A stretch of DNA of 64,000 nt, taken from Arcobacter roscoffensis (GTDB lineage: Bacteria > Campylobacterota > Campylobacteria > Campylobacterales > Arcobacteraceae). The position numbers and the translations under genes are program-made. A model generated the notes under the pieces. The model did no database searches. It was given only the letters and a program-made list of their open reading frames with translations, and had not been told where the DNA came from. The DNA lies in the NCBI RefSeq assembly GCF_024267655.1, contig NZ_CP100595.1:496001-560000 (forward strand), read 5' to 3'. Positions 25,151 to 33,396 of the stretch are shown here, piece after piece (within the stretch, counting starts at the first letter, position 1; each line of letters begins with the position of its first letter).

Positions 25151-25786
25151 AGTTTTTGAAATTCTTTTTGTATTAATTTTGAAATTGTATGTTAGATACT
25201 TTTTTATCATATATTCAGATAAATCATACATCTCATCCAAACTTGTCTTAACTTTCCAAGTTGGAATATTATCTTTTTGAGATATATTTTTCTTTACTGC
25301 TATATTATTTTCATTATAGATATTTAGTATCTTCTCAATAGGGAAGCTTTCAATGAACGTATATGAACAAAAAGATTTTTCGAACTCTTTTTTATAACTG
25401 TATATCAAACTAAAAGCAAGTAATTCAGGAATCCAATACGAACCTTTCTTTAGTTGGGAAGAAAAGATTGAGGTTAGGAATTTATAATAAGCCCTCATTG
25501 GTTCTAAATTTGTTGATATTTTTTTAAGTGTCGAAGACTTATTTTGGTTCTGGAAAACATATGAAAGTGTTTGGCTTGTTACTATATTATTGTCTAAATA
25601 ATTTTTTAGATTTTTTACATTTTCATGAATAAACTTCGTTTCATTTTCATCTTTTGGTAATTGCATTTTTTTGTAATCACTTAAAAGATGATGAACAATA
25701 ATTAGTAGTGTATCTAATTTTAATTTTTGTAAATTTATAGATTCACATTGCTGTAAAACTAAATTCATTTGTTTATTTAAGTCCAT
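25130..25786 (-). CDS. Uncharacterised basic protein in the PQQ cluster
   Basis: This 218-residue protein has no signal peptide or transmembrane helix. It looks mostly helical, with a very basic C terminus (KINTKRISKTRKKRRR) that could bind nucleic acid. I recognise no family. The start has AGGAAG before the ATG. It converges on pqqE and diverges from the AraC-type regulator gene, an arrangement common for regulatory partners. No GCTAWA element precedes it. Codon use looks like that of its neighbours. Confidence 0.6.
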   Translation of the reverse strand: MDLNKQMNLVLQQCESINLQKLKLDTLLIIVHHLLSDYKKMQLPKDENETKFIHENVKNLKNYLDNNIVTSQTLSYVFQNQNKSSTLKKISTNLEPMRAYYKFLTSIFSSQLKKGSYWIPELLAFSLIYSYKKEFEKSFCSYTFIESFPIEKILNIYNENNIAVKKNISQKDNIPTWKVKTSLDEMYDLSEYMIKKYLTYNFKINTKRISKTRKKRRR

Positions 25787-25864
25787 AATTTTCTTCCTAA
25801 AATACTTACTTATATTTGAATTGCAGTTATTGTATGAAAATAAAAGAAATAATTCTTCTTTTTA

Positions 25865-25919
25865 AGTGCTACTAAAATTGTTTATTAGTGCTAATTTTAT
25901 ATTTGTTTTGTGCTATAAT
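25865..25919 (+). promoter_or_regulatory. 22-bp-spaced GTGCTA repeats and -10 box before the AraC-type gene
   Basis: AGTGCTA at 25865-25871 and 25887-25893 and TGTGCTA at 25909-25915 lie exactly 22 bp apart. The last runs into TATAAT (25914-25919). Transcription from this box would begin about at the ATG (25927), so the message may be leaderless. The repeats could be binding sites for the encoded regulator (inference). Confidence 0.5.
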
Positions 25920-25926
25920 TATTGTT

Positions 25927-26802
25927 ATGAAAAAACAAACACTTCAAAAAAGAACAAAAATAGCAAATGATATAATGTTTTATATTTATACTCATATTGA
26001 AACAAACATCGATATAGAGGAACTTAGCATTGATTTGAATGTAAGTAAATTCCATATGCACAGAATTTTCAAAGAAGCATTTGGAAAAAATATTTATGAG
26101 AGTATTAAATCAATTAGATTACAAAAAGCATCTAATTTACTTCTTACAAATAAGTATTCAACAATATCAGAAATTGCAAATGAGTGTGGATACTCTTCTC
26201 AATCATCTTTTATAAAAACTTTTAAAGAAAGGTTTGAGATGACTCCAAAACAGTGGAAAAAAGGTGGATATAAAGAATACTCAAATAATATCTTACAACA
26301 ATCTCCAAAAGCTATGGAGTCAAAGGCAGACTTTAATGAAATAACACCAACTATTGTAAAAATGCCTTTTAGAAAAGCATACTATATTAGAAATAGGGGT
26401 TATAATATAAATATAAAACAGACTTGGCAGAAAATGCAAGTTTGGAGACTAACAAATGATATAAATGAATATAAAGAAATCGCACTTTTTCATGATAATC
26501 CTTCAATTACTCCTTTAAATGATTGTCAATATATTGCTTGTATTGAAACAAATGAAGATGAAGAACTTAAAAGTGATAGACTTCCTGATTTTAAAATAGC
26601 TGATGGGGTTTATGCGAGATTTGATTTACAAGGGATTCATGGGGATGTGTTAAAATTTACACATTGGGTTTATCATGAGTGGCTTCCTAGAAGTGAGTTT
26701 GAAACAACAACCAAACCATCATATGTTGAATATAGAAAAAACAACTTTTTAAGTGATGATAATGAGTTTGATTTAAGCTTTTATGTATCTATAAAATTTT
26801 AG
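25927..26802 (+). CDS. AraC-family regulator with GyrI-like effector domain
   Basis: This 291-residue protein has an N-terminal pair of helix-turn-helix motifs (residues about 10-110: NVSKFHMHRIFKEAFGKN and ISEIANECGYSSQSSFIKTFKE). A C-terminal GyrI-like small-molecule-binding domain (about 130-290) follows, ending in FDLSFYVSIKF. This is the Rob/MarA-plus-GyrI layout that responds to small ligands. The upstream in-frame start at 25888 is unlikely because it overlaps the -10 box. ATG 25927 has no ribosome-binding site, which fits a leaderless message. It converges on the response regulator gene. Confidence 0.85.
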   Translation: MKKQTLQKRTKIANDIMFYIYTHIETNIDIEELSIDLNVSKFHMHRIFKEAFGKNIYESIKSIRLQKASNLLLTNKYSTISEIANECGYSSQSSFIKTFKERFEMTPKQWKKGGYKEYSNNILQQSPKAMESKADFNEITPTIVKMPFRKAYYIRNRGYNINIKQTWQKMQVWRLTNDINEYKEIALFHDNPSITPLNDCQYIACIETNEDEELKSDRLPDFKIADGVYARFDLQGIHGDVLKFTHWVYHEWLPRSEFETTTKPSYVEYRKNNFLSDDNEFDLSFYVSIKF

Positions 26803-26810
26803 ATTAGAGG

Positions 26811-27470
26811 TTAGTTTGGTCTTTCAACCATATAACCACTTCCTCTAATGTTTTTAATAAAGTCTTCTTTTAAAACTTTTTTTACTCTATTTACTTCTGC
26901 TCTTATAGTTGCATTATCTATAAAATCATCATTCCATACATAAGTTCTAAACATATCATATTGTACAACTAAACTTCTATTATGAGCTAGTAGTTCTATA
27001 ATTTGAAGTTGTCTTTTAGGTAGTATATGCGGTTCATTATTAAAGTATAAAGTCATAGTCTCAGCATCAAAACTATAATTCTTTGATAATCTTTTGTGTT
27101 TTTGTGGAGCAATATTTGTTTTTAGAATTTTATTTATTCTAAGTGTTAGCTCTCTTAAATGGAAAGGTTTTTTTAGATAATCATGACAACCTATATTAAA
27201 GGCTCTATCTATATCTTCTATATCAATAAGTGCTGATATAAATATAGTAGGTATCATTCTTTTATTTTCATGTAATTGTTCTAAAACACTTAATCCATCA
27301 ATATTTGGTACATTTATATCAAGTATTAATAAATCAAACTTTTCATTTTCTAAAATATTTAAGCACTCATCACCTTTTGTAGTACTAGTAATAGAGTGAC
27401 CAGTTGATGTTAAATATTCTGTAATCATCTCATTTAACATAATATCATCTTCTAAAAGTAATATTTTCAT
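26811..27470 (-). CDS. OmpR-family response regulator of the PQQ cluster
   Basis: This 219-residue regulator has an intact receiver domain: Glu7/Asp8/Asp9, phosphorylation site Asp51 in LLILDINVP, Ser79 and Lys101. A winged-helix DNA-binding domain (about 130-217) has LPKRQLQIIELLAHNRSLVV and a C-terminal NIRGSGYMVERP. It overlaps the FIST-domain kinase gene by 4 bp and is surely its partner. OmpR/PhoB-type proteins bind tandem direct repeats with about 11-bp spacing. That is the geometry of the element in promoters P1-P8, so this is the best candidate for their activator (inference). Confidence 0.9.
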   Translation of the reverse strand: MKILLLEDDIMLNEMITEYLTSTGHSITSTTKGDECLNILENEKFDLLILDINVPNIDGLSVLEQLHENKRMIPTIFISALIDIEDIDRAFNIGCHDYLKKPFHLRELTLRINKILKTNIAPQKHKRLSKNYSFDAETMTLYFNNEPHILPKRQLQIIELLAHNRSLVVQYDMFRTYVWNDDFIDNATIRAEVNRVKKVLKEDFIKNIRGSGYMVERPN

Positions 27471-29380
27471 TTCTCAATTCCTTTAAATGTATAAGTAAAT
27501 GAAGACCAGTTTTCACCAGATTCTAGTTTTATTCCAACATTTTCTTCACTACAAATTCTTTTTACAAGATTTAGTCCTAGACCAAAACCATCTTTAGATT
27601 CTTCTTCTCTATAATACTCTTCAAAAATTTTTTGAGGTTCTAGTATTTGAACTGAATGACTCTCAATTATGAAATCACACTCACTATTTCTGTAAACTAA
27701 TTTTACAGTTATAGTTTCGTTTGGTAATGTATATTTAATTGCATTTGTAAGATTATTATCAACTATTCTTTGAAGTTTAATCTCATTAAAATTTATTTTT
27801 ATTTCATCTAAATTATGAATAAACTTTAGTTTAGATTTAAATTTTAAAGCTGTTTGAGTAAAAAACTCAATTCTACTTCTAACAAAATCTACTAAATTTA
27901 TTTCATGTGTTGCTTTATTTACTTGATCTTTTTTTACTAAGTAACTTAAATCATCATAAATACTAAAAACATTTTTCATTGCAACTTCAATATTAGATAA
28001 ATATTTATTTTTTCCATGCTCAATTTCATACATATCAATATTCCCCATTATTATTGATAAAGGAGTATTTGTTTCATGAATTGTATATTTTAAAAATTGT
28101 TTTTGCGACTCAACTAAATTTTGAGTATATTTATTTCCTTCTTCTAACTTTTTTGATTGATTACTATAATCTTTTGAAGATTGTTCAATTAGATGAGTTA
28201 AAGCCTGTAAACTTCTTGCTTGTTCACTTATATCGTCATTATCATTTTTTTCTTCAATCTCTTTTTCATCATAAGTTATCTCACTGTTTTCACTAAGTCC
28301 TACAACTGTTAGTGTTTGATTTAATAACTCATTGTGTCCTTCATTATGATAAAACTCTCCATAGGTAAAAAACCCAGAAGTATTTGCAATCTCTGAAAAA
28401 GGCTTTATCTCGATATCAATTAAATCTGGAATATATCTTCTTCTTGCCATGCAAGTATAGATAAAAAATGACTCAACACCTGTTACAGAACACTTATTAA
28501 ATAAAGACTGTAATGGATTGTTCATTATAAGCTCAACATTACCAAATCCTAACTTTACAATATCCCCTTTATTTAAATTACCTGCAAAGCTTAAGCTTCC
28601 ATCATCATGTTTTTGAATTACGGCTCTAGCTACGGGTATTCCATTTTTTTGTACAATCAAAGGAAACTCTATTCCTGTTGCAGGTAGTGCTTTTGCAACA
28701 TATTCACCAAGATACTTTTCATAGAAAGCTAAAGGTGATAAACCTGAGATTTTATAAACTCTATTATCTTTAACTTCTTGTATCTCATGGTTTATTCCTA
28801 TTGGTGACCAATTAAAGTTATAGGCATTACAGATTTTTAGTTCTTTTGAATTTAAAGATACAGCAACAGCACCTTTTGTGATAATTTTATCTTGACATAA
28901 AATAAATGTTTCTTTAAAGGTTGCATTATCAGCTGCCATTCCACCACTTACAACTACTTTACTATTAATAGAGCTTATACCTTTTAAAAACTCTTCCCCA
29001 TTTGTAGTTTCACCATCAGTAAATGTAATAAGTAGTTTTGTATCTTCAGTGCATAACTGTTTTGCTATTTCTTGGCCATTTGTATAAGAGTTGTCATTTT
29101 GTACATAGGCTACTTTTAAATGAGTTTTTTCAAATACAGATATAGATATTACTGTTTTCTTTGTAGAAATATTTGCATTATCTATCTCACCATCAGTTGA
29201 AGAGCCAATACAAATAGCTTGTGGAAGCTCTTTTTTTAATTTATTTAGAATATTTTTCATGATCACTTTTGATTGACCACAAAAAATCTGTATTAATATG
29301 TTTTTTTCTTTTTTTAAAGTATTAAAATCTATTAACAGTTCTAAAGATTCATCTTTGATTGTATAGTTAAATGTTTTCAT
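27467..29380 (-). CDS. FIST-domain sensor histidine kinase
   Basis: This 637-residue, apparently cytoplasmic kinase has no membrane helix. Residues about 1-380 form FIST N and C sensor domains (AICIGSSTDGEI, GGMAADNATFKETF, GFFTYGEFYHNEGHNELLN). A coiled-coil linker follows, then a dimerisation domain with YTIHETNTPLS (His435 is the likely phosphorylated residue) and an ATPase domain (NNLTNAIKYTLP, DGFGLGLNLVKRI). The usual D-x-G-x-G in the ATPase domain is replaced by ESHSV, so activity may be altered. FIST domains are thought to sense small ligands and occur in kinases of PQQ alcohol clusters. No GCTAWA element precedes it. Confidence 0.88.
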   Translation of the reverse strand: MKTFNYTIKDESLELLIDFNTLKKEKNILIQIFCGQSKVIMKNILNKLKKELPQAICIGSSTDGEIDNANISTKKTVISISVFEKTHLKVAYVQNDNSYTNGQEIAKQLCTEDTKLLITFTDGETTNGEEFLKGISSINSKVVVSGGMAADNATFKETFILCQDKIITKGAVAVSLNSKELKICNAYNFNWSPIGINHEIQEVKDNRVYKISGLSPLAFYEKYLGEYVAKALPATGIEFPLIVQKNGIPVARAVIQKHDDGSLSFAGNLNKGDIVKLGFGNVELIMNNPLQSLFNKCSVTGVESFFIYTCMARRRYIPDLIDIEIKPFSEIANTSGFFTYGEFYHNEGHNELLNQTLTVVGLSENSEITYDEKEIEEKNDNDDISEQARSLQALTHLIEQSSKDYSNQSKKLEEGNKYTQNLVESQKQFLKYTIHETNTPLSIIMGNIDMYEIEHGKNKYLSNIEVAMKNVFSIYDDLSYLVKKDQVNKATHEINLVDFVRSRIEFFTQTALKFKSKLKFIHNLDEIKINFNEIKLQRIVDNNLTNAIKYTLPNETITVKLVYRNSECDFIIESHSVQILEPQKIFEEYYREEESKDGFGLGLNLVKRICSEENVGIKLESGENWSSFTYTFKGIEK

Positions 29381-29471
29381 AAAAAAATTGTAGCAAATAA
29401 ATTAAAAAAAACAAAGAAAAAAAAGACAATAGAAGCACCAATTTTAGGGATTTTGTGTCAAAAAACTACAT

Positions 29472-29525
29472 TGCTATATTCAAGCTATACTTAGGCTAAA
29501 TTCACGCTATATTTCTCGTGTAAAC
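29472..29525 (+). promoter_or_regulatory. Promoter P7 with four GCTAWA half-sites (aldehyde dehydrogenase)
   Basis: GCTATA, GCTATA, GCTAAA and GCTATA start at 29472, 29483, 29494 and 29505, exactly 11 bp apart each. The last is followed by exactly 9 bp and TAAACT (29520-29525). The aldehyde dehydrogenase ATG is at 29600, leaving a leader of about 68 bp. The remaining part of this 219-bp gap holds no other feature I could identify. Confidence 0.8.
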
Positions 29526-29599
29526 TTTCATCAAGCAGAAAAATTATGGCACAGCAAATAATTTTCTCAAAATAATTAAAATAATAAAAAGGATGAAAA

Positions 29600-31096
29600 A
29601 TGATTTATAGTAAACCGCAGTACAAAGCTCAATATGAGAACTTTATTGGTGGAGAATGGCTAGCTCCAAAAAGTGGAGAGTATTTTGAAAATATTTCACC
29701 TGTTGATGGAGAAGCATTAACAAGAATTCCTAGATCAAATGAAGAAGATGTTGATGCGGCAGTTGCAGCAGCTAGTAAAGCTTTTGAATCATTTAAACAC
29801 ACTTCTGTAATAGAAAGAAGTAACTTATTAAATAAAATTGCTGATGCAATTGAGGGTAACTTAGAAGCTTTAGCAATTGCTGAAACTTTAGATAATGGTA
29901 AAACTATTAGAGAAACATTAAATGCTGATGTTCCTTTAGTTGTAGATCACTTCAGATACTTTGCATCTGTAATTAGAGCTGAGTCTGGAACTGTTGCAGA
30001 TTTAGATGAAAACACTATTTCTCAAGAAGTATATGAGCCATACGGAGTTGTTGCTCAAATTATTCCTTGGAACTTCCCATTATTAATGGCAGCTTGGAAA
30101 TTAGCTCCTGCATTAGCAGCAGGTAACTGTGTAGTTATGAAGCCAGCAAGTGCTACTCCAATGTCAATCTTAGTATTAATGGAAACAATTGCAGATGTAT
30201 TACCAGCAGGTGCAATCAATATTATTAATGGTGCAGGTGGAAAAATTGGTAAACACTTATCAACTCACCCAGACATCAAAAAAGTTGGATTTACAGGTGA
30301 AACTACAACTGGTCAGTTAATTATGCAATATGCAACTGAAAATATTATTCCATCAACATTAGAATTAGGTGGTAAGTCACCAAACATCTTTATGGAATCA
30401 ATTATGGATGCTGATGATGAATTCTTTGATAAAGCAATTGAAGGTTTAGTATTATTCGCATTTAACTCTGGTGAAGTTTGTACTTGTCCATCAAGAGCAT
30501 TAATCCAAGAATCAATCTATGAGCCGTTTATGGAAAGAGTTCTTGAGAGAGTTAAAGCTATTAAATTAGGTGATCCATTAGATACTGATAATATGATGGG
30601 TGCTCAATGTTCATTAGCTCAAAAAGAGAAAATTGCTGAGTATATTAAAATTGGTAAAGAAGAAGGTGCTGAGTGTCTAATTGGTGGAGATATTTTAGAG
30701 TCTGAAAAATATCCAAATGGATTCTATATTCAACCAACATTATTCAAAGGTCACAACAAAATGAGAATCTTCCAAGAAGAAATCTTTGGACCTGTACTTG
30801 CTGTTACTACATTTAAAACAGAAGAAGAAGCATTAGAAATTGCAAATGATACTATCTACGGATTAGGTTCAGGTGTATGGTCAAGAGATGCTCACCAATT
30901 ACATAAATTCTCAAGAGGAATTGAAGCTGGTAGAGTATGGGTGAATTGTTACCACTTATACCCATCACATGCATCATTTGGTGGATATAAAAAATCAGGT
31001 ATCGGTAGAGAAACTCACATGATGATGTTAAACTCTTACAGACACACAAAAAATATCTTAACTTCTTACAGCAAAGATGCTTTAGGATTCTTTTAA
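29600..31096 (+). CDS. exaC: NAD-dependent aldehyde dehydrogenase (AcoD/ExaC type)
   Basis: This 498-residue cytosolic enzyme oxidises acetaldehyde and similar aldehydes to acids. It is recognised from the N terminus (YENFIGGEWLAPKSGEYFENISPVDG), the NAD-binding WNFPLLMAAWKLAPALAAGN, catalytic Glu in LELGGKSPN and catalytic Cys294 in SGEVCTCPSR. This subfamily (AcoD/ExaC) works after PQQ alcohol dehydrogenases in ethanol oxidation. It has promoter P7 with four half-sites and a DUF779 partner gene downstream. There is no signal peptide, so aldehyde must enter the cytoplasm. The symbol is by similarity. Confidence 0.93.
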   Translation: MIYSKPQYKAQYENFIGGEWLAPKSGEYFENISPVDGEALTRIPRSNEEDVDAAVAAASKAFESFKHTSVIERSNLLNKIADAIEGNLEALAIAETLDNGKTIRETLNADVPLVVDHFRYFASVIRAESGTVADLDENTISQEVYEPYGVVAQIIPWNFPLLMAAWKLAPALAAGNCVVMKPASATPMSILVLMETIADVLPAGAINIINGAGGKIGKHLSTHPDIKKVGFTGETTTGQLIMQYATENIIPSTLELGGKSPNIFMESIMDADDEFFDKAIEGLVLFAFNSGEVCTCPSRALIQESIYEPFMERVLERVKAIKLGDPLDTDNMMGAQCSLAQKEKIAEYIKIGKEEGAECLIGGDILESEKYPNGFYIQPTLFKGHNKMRIFQEEIFGPVLAVTTFKTEEEALEIANDTIYGLGSGVWSRDAHQLHKFSRGIEAGRVWVNCYHLYPSHASFGGYKKSGIGRETHMMMLNSYRHTKNILTSYSKDALGFF

Positions 31097-31131
31097 TAGA
31101 TAATTTAAAACTTAATTAAACCCCTTATTGT

Positions 31132-31175
31132 GGTACAGAAGGTTCTCTCTCCCTTTTCCTTCTGTACCTTTTTTG
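31132..31175 (+). terminator. Intrinsic terminator after the aldehyde dehydrogenase
   Basis: The perfect 11-bp stem GGTACAGAAGG / CCTTCTGTACC (31132-31142 and 31158-31168) is followed by TTTTTTG. Despite this, the DUF779 gene 25 bp further on is probably still linked by read-through. Confidence 0.8.
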
Positions 31176-31199
31176 TTTTATATATAAAAAGGATAAATT

Positions 31200-31583
31200 A
31201 TGGCAATACAAAGAGTAGACGTTACAAAAGAAGCTTGTGATGTGATTAAAAAACTTCAAGAAGAACATGGTGAATTAGTATTTAACCAAAGTGGTGGTTG
31301 TTGTGATGGAACAGCTCCTATGTGTTATGCAAAAGATGATTTTTATGTACCAAGTAGAAATGTAAAGCTTGGTGAAATATGTGGATGTGAGTTTTTTATA
31401 GATAAAGACCAATTCGAATATTTTAGACACTCTTTTATTACAATTGATGTAAGAGAAGAAAAGTCGGCTTTTGGTAACTCTTTTTCTCTTGAGATAGATA
31501 TGGGTTATCAGTTTATAACTAAATCTAGAATCTTTACAGATGAAGAGTATGAGCAATTAAAAAAAGAAGAAGAGGGGAATTAA
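31200..31583 (+). CDS. DUF779 protein, aldehyde dehydrogenase partner
   Basis: This 127-residue cytosolic protein matches DUF779: VTKEACDVIKKLQEEHGELVFNQSGGCCDG, then PMCYAKDDF and GCEFFIDKDQFEYF. DUF779 genes are very often next to AcoD-type aldehyde dehydrogenase genes, as here. The conserved adjacent Cys pair (GGCCDG) and further Cys residues suggest metal binding. The biochemical function is not established. The terminator between the two genes implies a lower level of this protein. Its end overlaps the converging exbD-like gene by 4 bp. Confidence 0.85.
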   Translation: MAIQRVDVTKEACDVIKKLQEEHGELVFNQSGGCCDGTAPMCYAKDDFYVPSRNVKLGEICGCEFFIDKDQFEYFRHSFITIDVREEKSAFGNSFSLEIDMGYQFITKSRIFTDEEYEQLKKEEEGN

Positions 31584-31975
31584 TCCTTTTTTTCTTCTTG
31601 ACTTGTTACAAGGGCAAGGTTTGTTAAATCATGTTTTTGTAATAAATCTAAAACTTTCACAACTCTTTGATATTCAACTTTTTTGTCAATTCTAACAAGT
31701 ACAGCTTTTTGTTTATTTTCAATAGCTTTTAGATTATCTTCTAGTGATTGAAAAGATACTTCTATTCCTTTTATTGCAAGTTTATTTGAACTAAGTTCTA
31801 TAAAAACTTGTTCTTCATCTACTTTTAACTCTTTAGCATTTGAATTTGGCAAATCAAGTATTAAAGCTAGTTCGTCTTTTTTAAACACTGAACTTACAAT
31901 AAAAAATAAAAGTAGTATAAAAACCACATCTATGATTGGGGTTAAGTCTAAACCTAAAGGTTCTCTTCTTTTCAT
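31580..31975 (-). CDS. ExbD/TolR-family protein
   Basis: This 131-residue protein has one N-terminal transmembrane helix (about 17-37) preceded by PLGLDLTPIIDVVFILLLFF. The Asp is the conserved proton-path residue of ExbD/TolR. The periplasmic domain ends in a lysine-rich tail. It works with the ExbB-like channel encoded just upstream to energise TonB- or Tol-type systems. No tonB or tolA gene is adjacent, so the exact partner is unknown. It converges on the DUF779 gene. Confidence 0.88.
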   Translation of the reverse strand: MKRREPLGLDLTPIIDVVFILLLFFIVSSVFKKDELALILDLPNSNAKELKVDEEQVFIELSSNKLAIKGIEVSFQSLEDNLKAIENKQKAVLVRIDKKVEYQRVVKVLDLLQKHDLTNLALVTSQEEKKD

Positions 31976-31976
31976 A

Positions 31977-32447
31977 CTATTTAATTGTACTTTTTGCTTT
32001 TAATTCAATAGAATCAATTTGTGAAATAAAATGATTATAAGCAATATGATGAGGTATTGCTACTATTAAGCCTGCTATTGTTGTAATTAGTGCGATTGAA
32101 ATACCATTTGAGAAAACACTTGGATCACCTAAACCATTTTTTGTAATAACATCAAAAGACTGATAAACCCCAATTACAGTTCCAAGTAATCCTAAAAGTG
32201 GTGCAATTGTAGCAATGTTTTTTATATATGTAAGACCACTTTCTAGCTTTTTTACTTCATACTCAATTTGTGAAAAAACTGAGTTTGTTGAGTTTTTATC
32301 AAGTTTTGTCTCAATCTTTTTTATCATGGCATTTTTTCTTGGAAGTGTAAATAGCTTCCATAAAATTATAGTAAATCCAATAGTATTTAAAGCTATTAAG
32401 ATATAGACAATAAGGCCACCTTTTTGTATATAAAAAAGTATATCCAT
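31977..32447 (-). CDS. ExbB/TolQ/MotA-family proton channel protein
   Basis: This 156-residue inner-membrane protein has three hydrophobic segments and the family core TIAPLLGLLGTVIGVYQSF followed by SVFSNGISIALITTIAGLIVAIPHHIAYN. It forms a proton channel with the ExbD-like protein one base downstream. An in-frame ATG at 32507 exists, but ATG 32447 has AAGAGGAT at the right distance and starts at the first helix. The divergent PLP-enzyme gene begins 68 bp away. Confidence 0.88.
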   Translation of the reverse strand: MDILFYIQKGGLIVYILIALNTIGFTIILWKLFTLPRKNAMIKKIETKLDKNSTNSVFSQIEYEVKKLESGLTYIKNIATIAPLLGLLGTVIGVYQSFDVITKNGLGDPSVFSNGISIALITTIAGLIVAIPHHIAYNHFISQIDSIELKAKSTIK

Positions 32448-32514
32448 GTTTATCCTCTTATAAGTTTTTTTGTTATTGTACATAAATTTTATTAATAAAT
32501 GGTACAATTTTAAA

Positions 32515-33375
32515 ATGAATTACACAAACTCTCCCATAGAAAAAATCACATTTAACAATAATAGTTTTTATATAAAAAGAGATGACTTACTACATAAAGA
32601 CTTTTCTGGTAATAAAGCTAGAAAATTTTATTATTTCTTGCAAAAAGATTTGATTGGAATAAAAAAAATAGTATCTCATGGTTCTGCTCAATCAAATGCA
32701 ATGTACTCTTTGTCTGTTCTTGCAAAAATTAAAGGAACGTCATTTGATTATTATGTAGATCATATTGCCTCTTTTTTAAAAGATAATCCTACTGGAAACT
32801 ATAAATATGCTTTAGAAAATGGTATGAATATTTATGAAAAAGAAGTGCCAAATAACTTTGAAGATGATGTTTTATTTATAAAAGAAGGTGGAGCTTTAAA
32901 CGAAGCCCAATTTGGCTTGAAAATACTTGCAGATGAGATAAAGATTTGGGCAGAAGAAAATAGTATAAAAAATTTAAAGGTTTTTTTACCAAGTGGTACA
33001 GGAACAACAGCATTATACTTACAAAAATATTTGCCATATGAAGTAATAACTTGTGCTTGTGTAGGAAATGAAGAATATTTGAAAAAGCAATTTTTTCAAT
33101 TAGAAAACTCAAATCATCCAAAAATTTTAGCAAAAACAAAAAAATATCATTTTGGAAAACTCTATAAAGAGTTTTATGAAATTCATTTAAGATTATTAGA
33201 ACAAACGAACATTAAATTTGACCTATTATACGACTCTTTAGGAATAAAACTTTTTGAAGAGTATATAAGAAATGATAATAAAACAAGTAATAACTATCTT
33301 TATATTCATCAAGGTGGAATAATTGGTAATGAATCCATGCTACAAAGGTATAAAAACAAGTACAAAGAGTTATAA
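32515..33375 (+). CDS. PLP enzyme of the ACC deaminase / D-cysteine desulfhydrase family
   Basis: This 286-residue cytosolic protein has the tryptophan-synthase-beta-like PLP fold. The family pattern KRDDLLHKDFSGNKARKFYYFL includes the PLP-binding Lys. VSHGSAQSNAMYSLSVLAK and LPSGTGTTALYLQKYL (phosphate-binding loop) follow. Family members open the ACC ring or release sulphide from D-cysteine; which applies here cannot be told. The upstream in-frame start at 32470 lies in the divergent promoter region, so ATG 32515 is preferred. It lacks a ribosome-binding site and may be leaderless or weakly translated. Confidence 0.8.
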   Translation: MNYTNSPIEKITFNNNSFYIKRDDLLHKDFSGNKARKFYYFLQKDLIGIKKIVSHGSAQSNAMYSLSVLAKIKGTSFDYYVDHIASFLKDNPTGNYKYALENGMNIYEKEVPNNFEDDVLFIKEGGALNEAQFGLKILADEIKIWAEENSIKNLKVFLPSGTGTTALYLQKYLPYEVITCACVGNEEYLKKQFFQLENSNHPKILAKTKKYHFGKLYKEFYEIHLRLLEQTNIKFDLLYDSLGIKLFEEYIRNDNKTSNNYLYIHQGGIIGNESMLQRYKNKYKEL

Positions 33376-33396
33376 AACTTATGCTAAAATGTTTGC

